Shown here: one piece after another, positions 43,184-51,649 of the stretch
Numbering within the stretch: position 1 is the first letter of the stretch
Layout: every line of letters starts with the position of its first letter
Translations under genes and position numbers: made by a program
From: Aristaeella lactis
GTDB lineage: Bacteria; Bacillota; Clostridia; Christensenellales; Aristaeellaceae
NCBI RefSeq assembly: GCF_018118585.1
Contig: NZ_CP069421.1
Coordinates: 2,046,001 to 2,110,000 of the forward strand
DNA length: 64,000 bases
Direction of reading: 5' to 3'
Notes under the pieces: generated by a model
What the model saw: only the letters and a program-made list of their open reading frames with translations
What the model was told of the DNA's origin: nothing
The model's database searches: none

Positions 43184-44143
43184 TTACTCCCCTTTCCCGG
43201 TGCAGATGGCAAACTCCACCTGTCCGGCCGTTCCGCCGGTATACAGATCGGCATCGTCCTCCGTATACTCCATTACCCTGTAACGCAGGACGCAGTTCAT
43301 TCCCTCACTGCCAAGCGTTTCCCGCCCGGCCTGTGCCGTGATGATCTGCTGCTCCGCGTAGTCCTTCATATTCGGATATTCCTCAACAAATTTCCTCATT
43401 TCTTCATCATAGGAAGCGTTCAGCCAGTCCGGATGGTAATACATCATATAGACCACATCCCCGTCCGGTGTACGCAGCTCATCCAGCGAAGCGGATCCTT
43501 CCAGTGAAGTTCCGTCCTTCAGGCTGACACCTTCCGCATCGATCAGCAGCAGGGTTTTGCTGTTGTCATCCATCATCTCCGCAACCGGTCCGTGGGTCAC
43601 TTCATCCGTTTCCCGGTTATCCCGCCACAGCATATGATAATTTCTCTCTTCCGCGTCCTCGTCAGCGTCTTCCGGCGGTTCATAATCCTTACCCATATAG
43701 GAGCCGTCCGTATCCAGCGCCCATTTGCTGTGCAGTTCATAATGCTGCGGGTCCTTCGGGGCTGCCCTGAAGGTGATGATCAGTTCCCCCGCTTCCGGTG
43801 CCCAGGAAACGTCCTGCACCGTAACATCCACCAGGCCGTCATCCGCCTGCTGCTGGGCCGGTTCTTCCACCCGGTTTTCCATAATCTCCTGCTGCCAGGC
43901 CGCGTCATTTCCATTGTTCTGTCCGCCGAACCACCATCTTATATCGTATACAACGCCCGCGGCAACAGCAGCGGCCGCCAGCAGAACCAGCACGATCGCG
44001 AAGACCAGCCCGGCAGGGATCTTTCTTTTCACCCTGACTTCATCCTTTCCCCTGAGGACAGCCGAAAGATATGCCTGGTGTGTTTCCGCCGGGATTTCGC
44101 CGGTCATCCGGTTCAGCCGTGCGCGAAGCTCCTGCTCTGTCAT
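43184..44143 (-). CDS. Membrane-anchored anti-sigma-like protein
   Basis: 319 aa from MTEQELRARL at 44143 (AAAGGAGG, spacing 7), overlapping the sigma stop by ATGA. Cytoplasmic helix region 1-45, TM (KIPAGLVFAIVLVLLAAAAVAAGVVY), and a secreted domain with VTVQDVSWAPEAGELIITFRAAPKDPQHY, distinct from the EF-hand module of the other sensors but with a similar plan. Likely the anti-sigma partner and sensor for the co-encoded sigma factor. Confidence 0.7.
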   Translation of the reverse strand: MTEQELRARLNRMTGEIPAETHQAYLSAVLRGKDEVRVKRKIPAGLVFAIVLVLLAAAAVAAGVVYDIRWWFGGQNNGNDAAWQQEIMENRVEEPAQQQADDGLVDVTVQDVSWAPEAGELIITFRAAPKDPQHYELHSKWALDTDGSYMGKDYEPPEDADEDAEERNYHMLWRDNRETDEVTHGPVAEMMDDNSKTLLLIDAEGVSLKDGTSLEGSASLDELRTPDGDVVYMMYYHPDWLNASYDEEMRKFVEEYPNMKDYAEQQIITAQAGRETLGSEGMNCVLRYRVMEYTEDDADLYTGGTAGQVEFAICTGKGE

Positions 44144-44616
44144 TTCGACTCCTCCTTTCCGTCCCATTCCACACGAAGCGCTTTGCGTCCCCGATGCATC
44201 CGGTTTTTGACCAGCGCCAGGGATACCTGCTGTATCCGCGCGATCTCTTCCAGCGTAAACCCTTCCAGGTAGTGCAGCACCAGCGGAACGCGCAGCTTCT
44301 CCGGCAGGCTTTCCAGCATCAGCCGTGTCTCCTGGTCATCGTTTTCCGGCGCTGGCCGGTCGGGAATCATCTCCGCCGGGAAACACCGGCTGTTTTTCCT
44401 GTGCAGGTTGTGGCATTCATTTACCATGATCCTGCAGATCCAGGTCTTAAAATACTGTTCTTCCCGCAGCCTTCCGTAATTCTGCCAGGCCTTCAGTGCG
44501 GTCTCCTGCATTGCGTCCTGGCGGTCCGCTTCGGACCGGAGGAGCGCGCAGGCGATCCTGTACAGCATCTGTTCGCTGTCCAGCAGCTTCCGTGTGAATT
44601 GCAGTTCATCCATCAT
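44140..44616 (-). CDS. ECF-family RNA polymerase sigma factor
   Basis: 158 aa. Region 2 (LLRSEADRQDAMQETALKAWQNYGRLREEQYFKTWICRIMVNECHN) and region 4 (FTLEEIARIQQVSLALVKNRMHRGRKAL) complete. RBS AGAGG. First of four co-directional genes (sigma, anti-sigma-like, two lipoproteins) ending at the 41066 terminator, with an ECF-type promoter of its own. Confidence 0.92.
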   Translation of the reverse strand: MMDELQFTRKLLDSEQMLYRIACALLRSEADRQDAMQETALKAWQNYGRLREEQYFKTWICRIMVNECHNLHRKNSRCFPAEMIPDRPAPENDDQETRLMLESLPEKLRVPLVLHYLEGFTLEEIARIQQVSLALVKNRMHRGRKALRVEWDGKEESK

Positions 44617-44659
44617 CAGTACAACCTCTCCGAAGAGTTTTCATCAGTCATGACATATT

Positions 44660-44689
44660 ATAGACGCCCGGGGAGGGAAAAAAGTTAAA
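44660..44689 (-). promoter_or_regulatory. ECF-type promoter of the sigma operon
   Basis: TTTAAC (44689-44684), 17-bp spacer, CGTCTAT (44666-44660) on the minus strand, followed by AATATG. Confidence 0.5.
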
Positions 44690-44716
44690 CTGTCGGAAAT
44701 TTTACAAATAAAAAAA

Positions 44717-44739
44717 GGCCGGGGGCATTCCCCCCCGGC
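44717..44739 (-). terminator. Terminator at the end of the tail/lysis locus
   Basis: GCCGGGGGG-AATG-CCCCCGGC-type stem followed by TTTTTTTATTTG on the minus strand, directly after the holin stop. Confidence 0.9.
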
Positions 44740-45000
44740 TCACTCCTCATCCCTGTACGGCGTTTCGTAGCCCATTGCCCGTTCACTGTCCCCGATCCCG
44801 GCGGTCGTGGGATCCACGATCACGCCGATCAGGCCCAGGAAAGTCAGCACCTGGTTCAGCAGCTGTACCACCAGGTTCTGCGTTACCGCGGGAAACACGT
44901 CAAACAGCGCCAGCAGGCTGTAGACAAACCCAACGATCAGGCTGAAAAAACTTCCCAGCCATACTTTGTTCTGAAAACGAACCTTCCAGTTAATCTTCAT
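44740..45000 (-). CDS. Phage holin, phi-LC3 type
   Basis: 86 aa. MKINWKVRFQNKVWLGSFFSLIVGFVYSLLALF and a second hydrophobic stretch match the phi-LC3 holin family, which opens the membrane so endolysin can reach the wall. GGAGG RBS. Last gene of the tail/lysis locus. It ends with acidic residues (GYETPYRDEE). Confidence 0.9.
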   Translation of the reverse strand: MKINWKVRFQNKVWLGSFFSLIVGFVYSLLALFDVFPAVTQNLVVQLLNQVLTFLGLIGVIVDPTTAGIGDSERAMGYETPYRDEE

Positions 45001-45044
45001 CTTTTTTCCTCCTCATCACACTTTACATGTTTTCATTCTGAATT

Positions 45045-45210
45045 GTTGAGGAAGCATCCACGCTTAAGACTGATCTGTCAGCGCTTTAGCGCTGGTAACA
45101 GATCGTCCATGCAGGCGTCAGCGTTTCAGCGCTGGTAACGCCGAGCCATTCGTGGTAAATGCTTCCCATGCTACAGCCGTCCGGATTTTTAATTCGGGTA
45201 ACGGCGATCG
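45045..45210. repeat. Composite double-hairpin element, copy 1 (expanded)
   Basis: Begins GTTGAG and ends GGCGATCG like copies 2 and 3. An outer stem GGAAGCAT/ATGCTTCC carries a bulge, and inside it two hairpins, GATCTGT-CAGCGC...GCGCTG-GTA-ACAGATC and GGCGT-CAGCG...GCGCTG-GTA-ACGCC. A further GCCGT-CCGG...TTCGG-GTA-ACGGC follows. Each hairpin has a 3-nt bulge GTA on the 3' side. Flanked by heptamer-like ATTCTGAATTG and AGAATTATGCATTG. Lies between holin and XhlA-like genes. Confidence 0.75.
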
Positions 45211-45215
45211 CAGAA

Positions 45216-45434
45216 TTATGCATTGTGGATTAGCTTCACTTCCGCCTGCAGGTTTTTCACCTGCTCCTCCAGCCGGTACATTCGTTCCACCACGCTGTTA
45301 TGCTTATCCACCTTCTCCTCCAGCTTTTCCAGCCGGTATGCCACCAGGGCCGCCTGCTTCCTGTTGCTCATATAGACACCCAGGAACGCGAAACCCGCGG
45401 TGATCAGCGCCGCAACGATCGTCTCAATGTTCAT
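45216..45434 (-). CDS. XhlA/BhlA-like holin accessory protein
   Basis: 72 aa. N-terminal TM (IVAALITAGFAFLGVYMS) then a coiled coil (LEKLEEKVDKHNSVVERMYRLEEQVKNLQAEV), the reverse of some XhlA layouts but the same content. Starts by ATGA overlap with the endolysin stop. The stop codon (TAA at 45218-45216) lies in heptamer-like repeat sequence flanking the double-hairpin element. Confidence 0.75.
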   Translation of the reverse strand: MNIETIVAALITAGFAFLGVYMSNRKQAALVAYRLEKLEEKVDKHNSVVERMYRLEEQVKNLQAEVKLIHNA

Positions 45435-46285
45435 TCTTTCATCAGCTCCTTTCTCGTCACCGGTCCCACAATGCCGTCCATCTTCAGCCCGTGATCCTTC
45501 TGGAAGGCCTTCACCGCCGCCAGGGTATCTTTCCCGAATTTCCCGTCAATCCCGCAGGAACCTACACTGTATCCCTTCCTTTCCAGCACCTCCTGCAGTT
45601 CCTTAACAGTCTCCCCTCTACTCCCCTTCCGAAGCGTCGGCCAGGCTTCAACCATTAATTGTTCATTGTTCATTGTTGAGCAGTTGTCCAAATCTTTGAT
45701 TTGGGTAACAGCTGCCATATTACAGCCGTCAAAGTTCCCATTGGAACTTTGGTCACGGCGATCATGTAATTCTTCATTGCCGGCATTGATATAATCAATG
45801 CCGGCCAACTCTCCCCAATGCGTCCATTTCCCCGCCGTGACCTTCGTTGTGGTCACCCCGTTGATCGTTCCCATCGCTTCGATCACAGTTCCGTCTCCCA
45901 CAAACAAGCCCACATGGCTGTACCGGCTGCCGTTCCACACGAAAACCGCCGTGCCCGGTTTCAGGACAGCGCAGTCCGTGCGTTTTCCTTTCTTCAGTTC
46001 CCCCTTTTCCGTGCACCATTTCCGGTACATCGTGTCGGACCCGTGATACATCGTGCCGCCCAGCTGCTTAAAAGCCCATGAAAAAAGGCCGCTGCAGTCA
46101 GCGACCGTGTGCCCGATCCATTTCTTTCCGTATTTTCGTCCCTGGGCCCTGTTGGAATCAGTGCTTTTCTCCAGTTCCCGTTGTTTGGCTTCCGTCCACT
46201 TCTCCCCGGCCGTTCCCCAGATATATCCCCATTTCTCCTTCAGGGCCTGCCGGAACTTTTCGATCAATGCTTCCGTTGTGATCAT
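45431..46285 (-). CDS. Endolysin: NlpC/P60 peptidase plus peptidoglycan-binding domain
   Basis: 284 aa from MITTEALIEKF at 46285 (AGGAGG, spacing 7). NlpC/P60 catalytic motif with Cys in HTVADCSGLFSWAF (about 62) and His in GSRYSHVGLFVGDG (about 125). The C-terminal PG_binding_1 domain is at about 215-284 (LRKGSRGETVKELQEVLERKGYS). The linker of about residues 170-210 (NEELHDRRDQSSNGNFDGCNM...STMNNEQ) is the in-frame translation of a double-hairpin repeat and its heptamer flanks. Cleaves peptide cross-links of peptidoglycan. Confidence 0.9.
   Translation of the reverse strand: MITTEALIEKFRQALKEKWGYIWGTAGEKWTEAKQRELEKSTDSNRAQGRKYGKKWIGHTVADCSGLFSWAFKQLGGTMYHGSDTMYRKWCTEKGELKKGKRTDCAVLKPGTAVFVWNGSRYSHVGLFVGDGTVIEAMGTINGVTTTKVTAGKWTHWGELAGIDYINAGNEELHDRRDQSSNGNFDGCNMAAVTQIKDLDNCSTMNNEQLMVEAWPTLRKGSRGETVKELQEVLERKGYSVGSCGIDGKFGKDTLAAVKAFQKDHGLKMDGIVGPVTRKELMKE
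45656..45779. repeat. Double-hairpin element copy 2 with heptamer flanks, inside the endolysin gene
   Basis: Core of 91 bp at 45675-45765 (GTTGAG...GGCGATCAT), flanked by ATTGTTC heptamers (45656-45674) and AATTCTTCATTG. Hairpin A: GCAGTTGT-CCAAATC...GATTTGG-GTA-ACAGCTGC. Hairpin B: GCCGT-CAAAGTTCC...GGAACTTTG-GTC-ACGGC. Linked by CATATTACA. Translated in frame as the endolysin linker. Confidence 0.85.
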
Positions 46286-46414
46286 TTGCACCCCTCCTGT
46301 TCAAATCAATTATCAGCGTCTATTTCTCCTTTTTCATCCTGTTCATTCCCCTCCCTTTGTCATATTCTTTAATCAGTAAATAAGCGGCCTGTGCCGCTGA
46401 AGGAGGTAAATCCC

Positions 46415-46702
46415 ATGAAAAAGAACCTGTTTATTGTAAGCTTCTGTTACCATGGTCTTCTGGGCGGCGACATTATTGCGGATGACAACGCCATTACCTA
46501 CAAAACCGGCAAACTGACCATCCCGGCCAACCTGCGGAACCTGGAAATGAAATACACTGATATCGCCGGCATCACCGAAGACCGCGCGTTGTTTCTTCCC
46601 GCGGTCACCATTCACATGAGAAGCGGTGAAAGCTATAAATTTGTGGTCTTCTTTGCCCGTAAGCGCTTCTGTGAACTGCTCCGCTCCCATGGCGTCATGT
46701 GA
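46415..46702 (+). CDS. Small GRAM/PH-like protein, inserted in tail locus
   Basis: 95 aa from the ATG at 46415 with strong RBS AAGGAGG. All-beta composition (LFIVSFCYHGLLGGDIIADDNAITYKTGKL... AVTIHMRSGESYKFVVFFARKRFCELL) with a closing helix, resembling bacterial GRAM/PH-like domains. Opposite strand to the tail genes. Not recognisably phage. Confidence 0.55.
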   Translation: MKKNLFIVSFCYHGLLGGDIIADDNAITYKTGKLTIPANLRNLEMKYTDIAGITEDRALFLPAVTIHMRSGESYKFVVFFARKRFCELLRSHGVM

Positions 46703-46759
46703 TAAACAGTTCGTTTGTCCACTGTCGCAAATGATGTCCATAAACCAGAAAGCGGCTCA

Positions 46760-47221
46760 TCATGCGCCAGCAACCTGATCCTGAATTCTGCATTCTGAAT
46801 TCTGCATTGTTTTCCCAATCCCCGCAGGGATCGGTAAAACACTTCCCCCTCTCACCGTCACCGTCCCGTCCCCGTTGTCTGTCAGGATGCTTCCCGGAGA
46901 GGCAGCCTCCAGTACCGCGGGGACGGTTTCATTTGTTCCGTCCCAGGTCCACAGGGCCAGCTTGGCCAGCACATACCACCGGAAAGCTTCATCCGGAACA
47001 TCTGTGCCCAGATTCGCGCGTTTCAGTCCTGAAGCCTCCGCCATACTGTCCAGCTGAATTCCCTCCGCACAGGCAAACGAATACCCCGGCTGCAGGGCCG
47101 CAGCCAGGGTCATCAGGTCCGCCGCCTGCCGGAGGACAGCTTCTGCCAGCGCCATAAAGCGAGGCCGTTCCCGGGAAGAAGCGGGAAAAAGAGAAAGATA
47201 ATCCGACAATTCACAATTCAT
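46760..47221 (-). CDS. Baseplate-associated phage protein (DUF2612-like)
   Basis: 153 aa. LAEAVLRQAADLMTLAAALQPGYSFACAEGIQLDSMAEASGLKR and YVLAKLALWTWDGTNETVPAVLEAASPG fit DUF2612, a protein found after baseplate J in contractile tails. The last ~15 residues (TMQNSECRIQDQ...) are translated heptamer repeat, and the ATG itself lies in an AATTGTGAATTG stretch. Weak RBS; likely coupled to the J gene 16 bp upstream. Confidence 0.75.
   Translation of the reverse strand: MNCELSDYLSLFPASSRERPRFMALAEAVLRQAADLMTLAAALQPGYSFACAEGIQLDSMAEASGLKRANLGTDVPDEAFRWYVLAKLALWTWDGTNETVPAVLEAASPGSILTDNGDGTVTVRGGSVLPIPAGIGKTMQNSECRIQDQVAGA
46780..46811. repeat. Heptameric repeat array inside the 3' end of the DUF2612-like gene
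   Basis: TGAATTC TGCATTC TGAATTC TGCATTG: four units at exact 7-bp period, translated as the C-terminus of the gene. Confidence 0.85.
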
Positions 47222-47237
47222 CCTGTTTCTGCCTTCA

Positions 47238-48155
47238 TTAACTGAAATAGAAGATCACACCGCCGTTCTGAATGGTGGTGATTTTTTCGTTCCACGCGCA
47301 GGGAACAAGATCCCGCGCCGCGGAAGATTCGCCGCTTACTGCTGCCTGGATATCAGTGATGATAAAGGTTTTCGCGATCTCCGGTTTCGCGTTGTAGGCT
47401 GCGCCGTAAAGCTGCGGAATGTTCAACGGTGCCGCCAGGCCCAATCCGTTGATGTAGTCCGCCACCGGTCCCTTCAGGGCATTTCGGATCTCATCCCGGT
47501 TTCCGCCCTCCAGCACCCGGATAAAGAGATAGACCACGATCATCTTGTCCGTATTCCGGGTAAAGGAAACCGGATGACCGTTCCCCTGGGCGTCCGGGAC
47601 AGTAACCGTGGTGCTTCCCCATGTCCCGATCCCCGGCGGCTTTTTATCGAAGATTGCCTGTGCCACAGCTTCCCCGTTTCCGCCGTCGGTCACCACCGCG
47701 ATGCTGTGTGCGGGAATACTGATGCTGTCTGTACTGTCTGTATCATTCACATACAGCCGGGCATCGCGTACACCTTTCGCTCCTTTCACCGCGGCCAGCA
47801 GGGCATCCGCCGTTCCGGTACTCCGGCCAGCCAGGGAATGCCGGATCCGTGCCCGTACAGATGCGTCTGTTTCCCCTGCCGCCCGGGTAAGGCCGTAGGC
47901 AGGCAGCAGCAGATCCAGCGCGTTCCCGGAGGCATAAGCCGGATTCCGGGAATTATATGCCTGCAGTACCAGGGCGGAAGCATCATCCAGCGCTTTGGCA
48001 AAAACAGATAACAGCTGGTAATCCGGCACAGCTGGTCCAAGTTCCGTCTCAATACCAAAGATGTTCCGGTAGGCTTCCGTAAGGTCTTCCAGCCGGTCTT
48101 CATAAGTCGGCATATGGATGCCGGTTCCGTCAATATATGGCGCGAAATAAGACAT
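47238..48155 (-). CDS. Baseplate J family protein (gp47-like)
   Basis: 305 aa. YEDRLEDLTEAYRNIFGIETELGPAVPDYQLLSVFAKALDDASALVLQAYNSRNPAYASGNALDLLLPAYGLTR is the classical baseplate_J N-terminus, and ETDASVRARIRHSLAGRSTGTADALLAAVKGAKGV the second conserved block. It forms the outer wedge of the contractile baseplate. GGAGG RBS. First of a block J - DUF2612 - endolysin - XhlA - holin downstream of an inserted sigma locus. Confidence 0.93.
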   Translation of the reverse strand: MSYFAPYIDGTGIHMPTYEDRLEDLTEAYRNIFGIETELGPAVPDYQLLSVFAKALDDASALVLQAYNSRNPAYASGNALDLLLPAYGLTRAAGETDASVRARIRHSLAGRSTGTADALLAAVKGAKGVRDARLYVNDTDSTDSISIPAHSIAVVTDGGNGEAVAQAIFDKKPPGIGTWGSTTVTVPDAQGNGHPVSFTRNTDKMIVVYLFIRVLEGGNRDEIRNALKGPVADYINGLGLAAPLNIPQLYGAAYNAKPEIAKTFIITDIQAAVSGESSAARDLVPCAWNEKITTIQNGGVIFYFS

Positions 48156-48212
48156 ACATCCTCCAATTCATCATTCACTGTCGCATTTACGCGGAAAAAA
48201 CTTGTGCTAAAA

Positions 48213-48242
48213 TGAAACCTGTTTGCCGGCTTCTCCGTCTAA
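48213..48242 (+). promoter_or_regulatory. ECF-type promoter of the plus-strand sigma operon
   Basis: Perfect TGAAAC (48213-48218), 17-bp spacer, CGTCTAA (48236-48242). Best example of the motif with the one at 32193. Confidence 0.7.
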
Positions 48243-48288
48243 CGGATGTCAAAATGCCCGGGCAGATTATCTTCAGGAGGAAACCAAA

Positions 48289-48771
48289 GTGACCAACGAA
48301 GCCTTTACCGAGGCGATTATCCGGATGACACCCACGTTATACCGGATCGCCAGGGGCCAGCTGATGATCGAGGCGGATCAGCAGGATGCCGTACAGGAAG
48401 CCATCCGGCGCAGCTGGGAAAAGCGGGAAAACCTGAAGGACGAGCGCTACCTTCAGACCTGGGTCATCAGGATTCTCCTCAACGCGTGCCACGATATCCA
48501 GCGTCATGAAAAGCGGGTATACCCTGTCAGCGAGATTCCTGATCGTCCCCTGGACGCGCCGGAATTCGTCGACCTGCGGGGCGCCCTGCTTCAGCTGAAG
48601 GAAAAGTACCGCGTTCCCGTCATCCTGCACTATATCGAAGGATATGAGATCAGGCATGTGTCAGAGATCCTGAAGCTCCCTGCCAGCACCGTTAAAACGA
48701 GACTTATGCGCGGCCGCACCAGGCTGCGGGACATCCTGAACGAGGAGGCTTTGGAAGAATATGAAACGTAA
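48289..48771 (+). CDS. ECF-family RNA polymerase sigma factor (sixth in window)
   Basis: 160 aa from a GTG at 48289 (CAGGAGG, spacing 8); an upstream in-frame extension runs through the promoter and is rejected. Region 2 (LMIEADQQDAVQEAIRRSWEKRENLKDERYLQTWVIRILLNACHD) and region 4 (YEIRHVSEILKLPASTVKTRLMRGRTRLRD) intact. Paralogue of the factor at 30205. Inserted on the opposite strand between the wedge gene and baseplate J. Confidence 0.93.
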   Translation: MTNEAFTEAIIRMTPTLYRIARGQLMIEADQQDAVQEAIRRSWEKRENLKDERYLQTWVIRILLNACHDIQRHEKRVYPVSEIPDRPLDAPEFVDLRGALLQLKEKYRVPVILHYIEGYEIRHVSEILKLPASTVKTRLMRGRTRLRDILNEEALEEYET

Positions 48772-51646
48772 TGAAGATTTCCGCAACGCCCTGGGCGAAC
48801 CGGATGAATATTTCCAGCAGTCCGTTATGGACACCCTGAACCAGCTGAACCGGCAGGCGGAAAGGGAGAGCCGGCCGAAGTGGAACTTCTCCATGCGGCT
48901 TGTCTCTTCTTTTGCCGCGCTGGTACTCGTCATCGGAGGCATTGTGATAGCCGCCCGAAATGACCATCGCGACTACCTCACGCCCGTGGCAACCAGTCCT
49001 GTGGATATTACCGCCACAGCACAGACAACCGTCACCCCCCTTGCCAGCCCCACACCCATTGAGACAGAACACGCTGTTCTGACTTTCACTGAAGCGGTAA
49101 GGGATGGCTCTGATATCCGGATCACCGTTGATATCCGGCCAAAGAATGAACATACCCTTGCACTGAACGCAAATCACCTTTTGAGCACGTCTGTTCAGTA
49201 TGTCTCTGATCTGTATGGAATCCAGCCTGACAGCCCGGAGCAGTCCCTGTATGAATGGGCCGTGGAGCACGGTTTTCCGAAGGCCCTGGCTGTTGACCTG
49301 AATGCTCCGTCAGATGACACACCCGGCCCCGTTTCCCGTCTCTGGCATATTGAAAAGCACACGCTCAGGGAAGACGGATCCGCTCTAATGACCATTGTGG
49401 GTCCTGCCGCAGACAATGACGTATATGACCTGGAATTCCATATCATTCCGTGGAATATGGAAGATAAGGGTGAGTCGTTCCTTCCGGGCTTGCACGACGG
49501 AGGGAGCATCCGCCTGACCCTCACGGATACAGCGTCTCATATTCCGGAGCTTGAAGTCTTCCCTGGAACAAGCACTTCAGACATCCCGCCCATTACTGAA
49601 TATTCCGGGAAGGCATGGGGCTTAACAGATGCCTTATCTTATAAAGATCTGGTGAATAAAATAGACGTCAGGATTGGCCAGGTATACTATGTCAAAGGCG
49701 TTGTACAGGAAGTCCTCTCTGCCAGCCCCCTGAGGGTGTTGATCAACACCAGCGAAGATGGTACATCCCGGCCGGTAATCATTGAAAGCCCCTCGTATTG
49801 CACTTTCCCATGGAAAGCCGGATCTTCTTACCGGATCTATGCGGATGCTTCTTGCCTCTATGACAATATTCCTGTACTGACTGCCCGTTACTGTTATATC
49901 GATGCTCTGGAATATGAGCAGGAAAACACACAGGAAAATGAGCAGGAAGACATTGAATTTGATCAGGGCACTGTGAAGATCCGGGAAGCAGTCACAGACG
50001 GTATAGCTGTTTATCTGTCTGTTGAGGTTCAACCAAAAAATAGTAACTGCCTCACCTTGGCTGACTATATGCATCCAAGTTATAGTGCCCTGGAGAATAT
50101 TGGAATAACATCAGATTATGACGGGCAGACCGTTTATCAGTGGGCCGTCGAACACGGTTATCATAAACTGCTGCAGTTTAATGCAACGTCTCTGCGCGAT
50201 GGATTGTTTGACCCATTCAGAGCCACAGAGGTAGAGATCACTGAAACCGGTTCTACCCTCATCAATCTTGTCAGCAGTACAGTTCCTGATACTGATCAGT
50301 ATCCCCTTCACTTGTCTCTTACCCCTTATGATATGAGTGATGAACCCTCCTATCGCCTTATTGCTGCAGAATGTGAGGAAAAAGGCATATCATTGTCTGT
50401 CAGCACTACAGGTGAGGTACCTGTAACCCTTGCTGATTACATCTCGGTTGTTGATCCGGACACTGGAAAACCAGAAGGAAAAATAACCGTCTCCATTATC
50501 CGGGCTTCCCTGAATACATACTGTAAACTGAATCGTCTGAAAGATGACGGATCTTTCGTCAGCTATTGCATCCTTTCTCTCTCTGATAATGAGATGGCCG
50601 GAAGTTTTTCGAACATTACCAATTTTTTTAATCCATTGGCTGATAATCAGAACTGTATTATGATACCGACAAAAGAAATGACAGACGATATACTGAAAAA
50701 CCTTCCTGATACGTTTAAATACTATCTTGTCACGATTCCCGAAAATACCACAGAGCCAGCGGTACAGGCATGGTATACCCTGAAAAAGCTGGATGAAGCT
50801 GAAACAGAAACGGCCTCGGTGAAGGTGCTTGAAGCCGTCGCCGATACAAGCAATATCTGCCTCACCGTTGAGGTTACCCCCAAGTCTGAAAAATGCCTGG
50901 TGGTAAACTTTGATGTCACTCCATCTTCTGATTCACCGGAAAAGATCGGACAGGTACCGGACAGCAGATCCCAGACCATTACAGAATGGGCTGCCGCCCA
51001 TGGCTATGATAAAGTGATCCGCGTCACCTTAAGTTCCTCCATGCCCGAGTCGTTGAACTACACTTCTCCTTCTGCCGAATCCATGCTGGATTCCTATTCC
51101 AACGGCACCGAATTGACCGAAAACGGCTCAGCCATCCTGCGCGCAACAGGAAAATCCATTCCCAGTCAGGAGATCTATGACCTGTTCTGCAACCTGATGT
51201 CCTGGGAGCTCGGAACAAAAGGCTCTTACCGGCAGGAACAGGTCATCATCCCGATCTATGTTCCCGATTCAAAACAGGAACCCCTGCTCATCGGCAAATA
51301 CAGGCTGGCCTCTGACCCGGCAAACGTTGATAAAATGACCGTTTCCATTTACCGGTCACAGGTATCCGATTATGCTGAGTTCAGGACGAAAGACAGGGAT
51401 TACTTTTTCAGGCACGCTCACCTGCTGGATGAAAACAGGGACATGAACGCGTACAGCGGAACCGTCATTCACTCGATCTCCCAGGAATATGAGGATGATG
51501 ACACCACCTACGTGTACCGCCTGCCCTGCAAGCTGCCTGAGGAGCTTCCCGATACGCTGATCATGGCATGGTCAGACAGGCCTGATGAACCCATCGTTCG
51601 CGTAGACACCCGAACTGTTGAACCTGATCAGACCGTTACCCCCTGA
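48761..51646 (+). CDS. Large membrane-anchored anti-sigma-like sensor with three repeated modules
   Basis: 961 aa, overlapping the sigma stop by 11 bp (GAGGAGG upstream). N-terminus MKRNEDFRNALGEPDEYF is like the other sensors. TM LVSSFAALVLVIGGIVIAA, then three ~290-residue repeats beginning FTEAVRDGSDIRITVDIRPKNE, IREAVTDGIAVYLSVEVQPKNS and VLEAVADTSNICLTVEVTPKSE, each with an LYEWAVEHG / VYQWAVEHG / ITEWAAAHG block. Repeat type differs from the EF-hand modules, yet the architecture (TM plus triplicated module) is the same. Local AT content rises in the middle (50.0-50.8 kb). Confidence 0.75.
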   Translation: MKRNEDFRNALGEPDEYFQQSVMDTLNQLNRQAERESRPKWNFSMRLVSSFAALVLVIGGIVIAARNDHRDYLTPVATSPVDITATAQTTVTPLASPTPIETEHAVLTFTEAVRDGSDIRITVDIRPKNEHTLALNANHLLSTSVQYVSDLYGIQPDSPEQSLYEWAVEHGFPKALAVDLNAPSDDTPGPVSRLWHIEKHTLREDGSALMTIVGPAADNDVYDLEFHIIPWNMEDKGESFLPGLHDGGSIRLTLTDTASHIPELEVFPGTSTSDIPPITEYSGKAWGLTDALSYKDLVNKIDVRIGQVYYVKGVVQEVLSASPLRVLINTSEDGTSRPVIIESPSYCTFPWKAGSSYRIYADASCLYDNIPVLTARYCYIDALEYEQENTQENEQEDIEFDQGTVKIREAVTDGIAVYLSVEVQPKNSNCLTLADYMHPSYSALENIGITSDYDGQTVYQWAVEHGYHKLLQFNATSLRDGLFDPFRATEVEITETGSTLINLVSSTVPDTDQYPLHLSLTPYDMSDEPSYRLIAAECEEKGISLSVSTTGEVPVTLADYISVVDPDTGKPEGKITVSIIRASLNTYCKLNRLKDDGSFVSYCILSLSDNEMAGSFSNITNFFNPLADNQNCIMIPTKEMTDDILKNLPDTFKYYLVTIPENTTEPAVQAWYTLKKLDEAETETASVKVLEAVADTSNICLTVEVTPKSEKCLVVNFDVTPSSDSPEKIGQVPDSRSQTITEWAAAHGYDKVIRVTLSSSMPESLNYTSPSAESMLDSYSNGTELTENGSAILRATGKSIPSQEIYDLFCNLMSWELGTKGSYRQEQVIIPIYVPDSKQEPLLIGKYRLASDPANVDKMTVSIYRSQVSDYAEFRTKDRDYFFRHAHLLDENRDMNAYSGTVIHSISQEYEDDDTTYVYRLPCKLPEELPDTLIMAWSDRPDEPIVRVDTRTVEPDQTVTP

Positions 51647-51649
51647 TCC

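Noticed and set aside
45045-45780. Double-hairpin elements as integron attC sites (GTTGAGC fits the GTTRRRY core)
   Set aside because: No integron integrase, no gene-cassette arrangement, and the element lies inside a coding frame in one copy. The matching 7-mer alone is weak.
20919-51646. Repeat-rich sensor genes as a CRISPR array or transposon
   Set aside because: Repeats are protein-level modules of 270-290 codons with diverged DNA, not short direct repeats with spacers.
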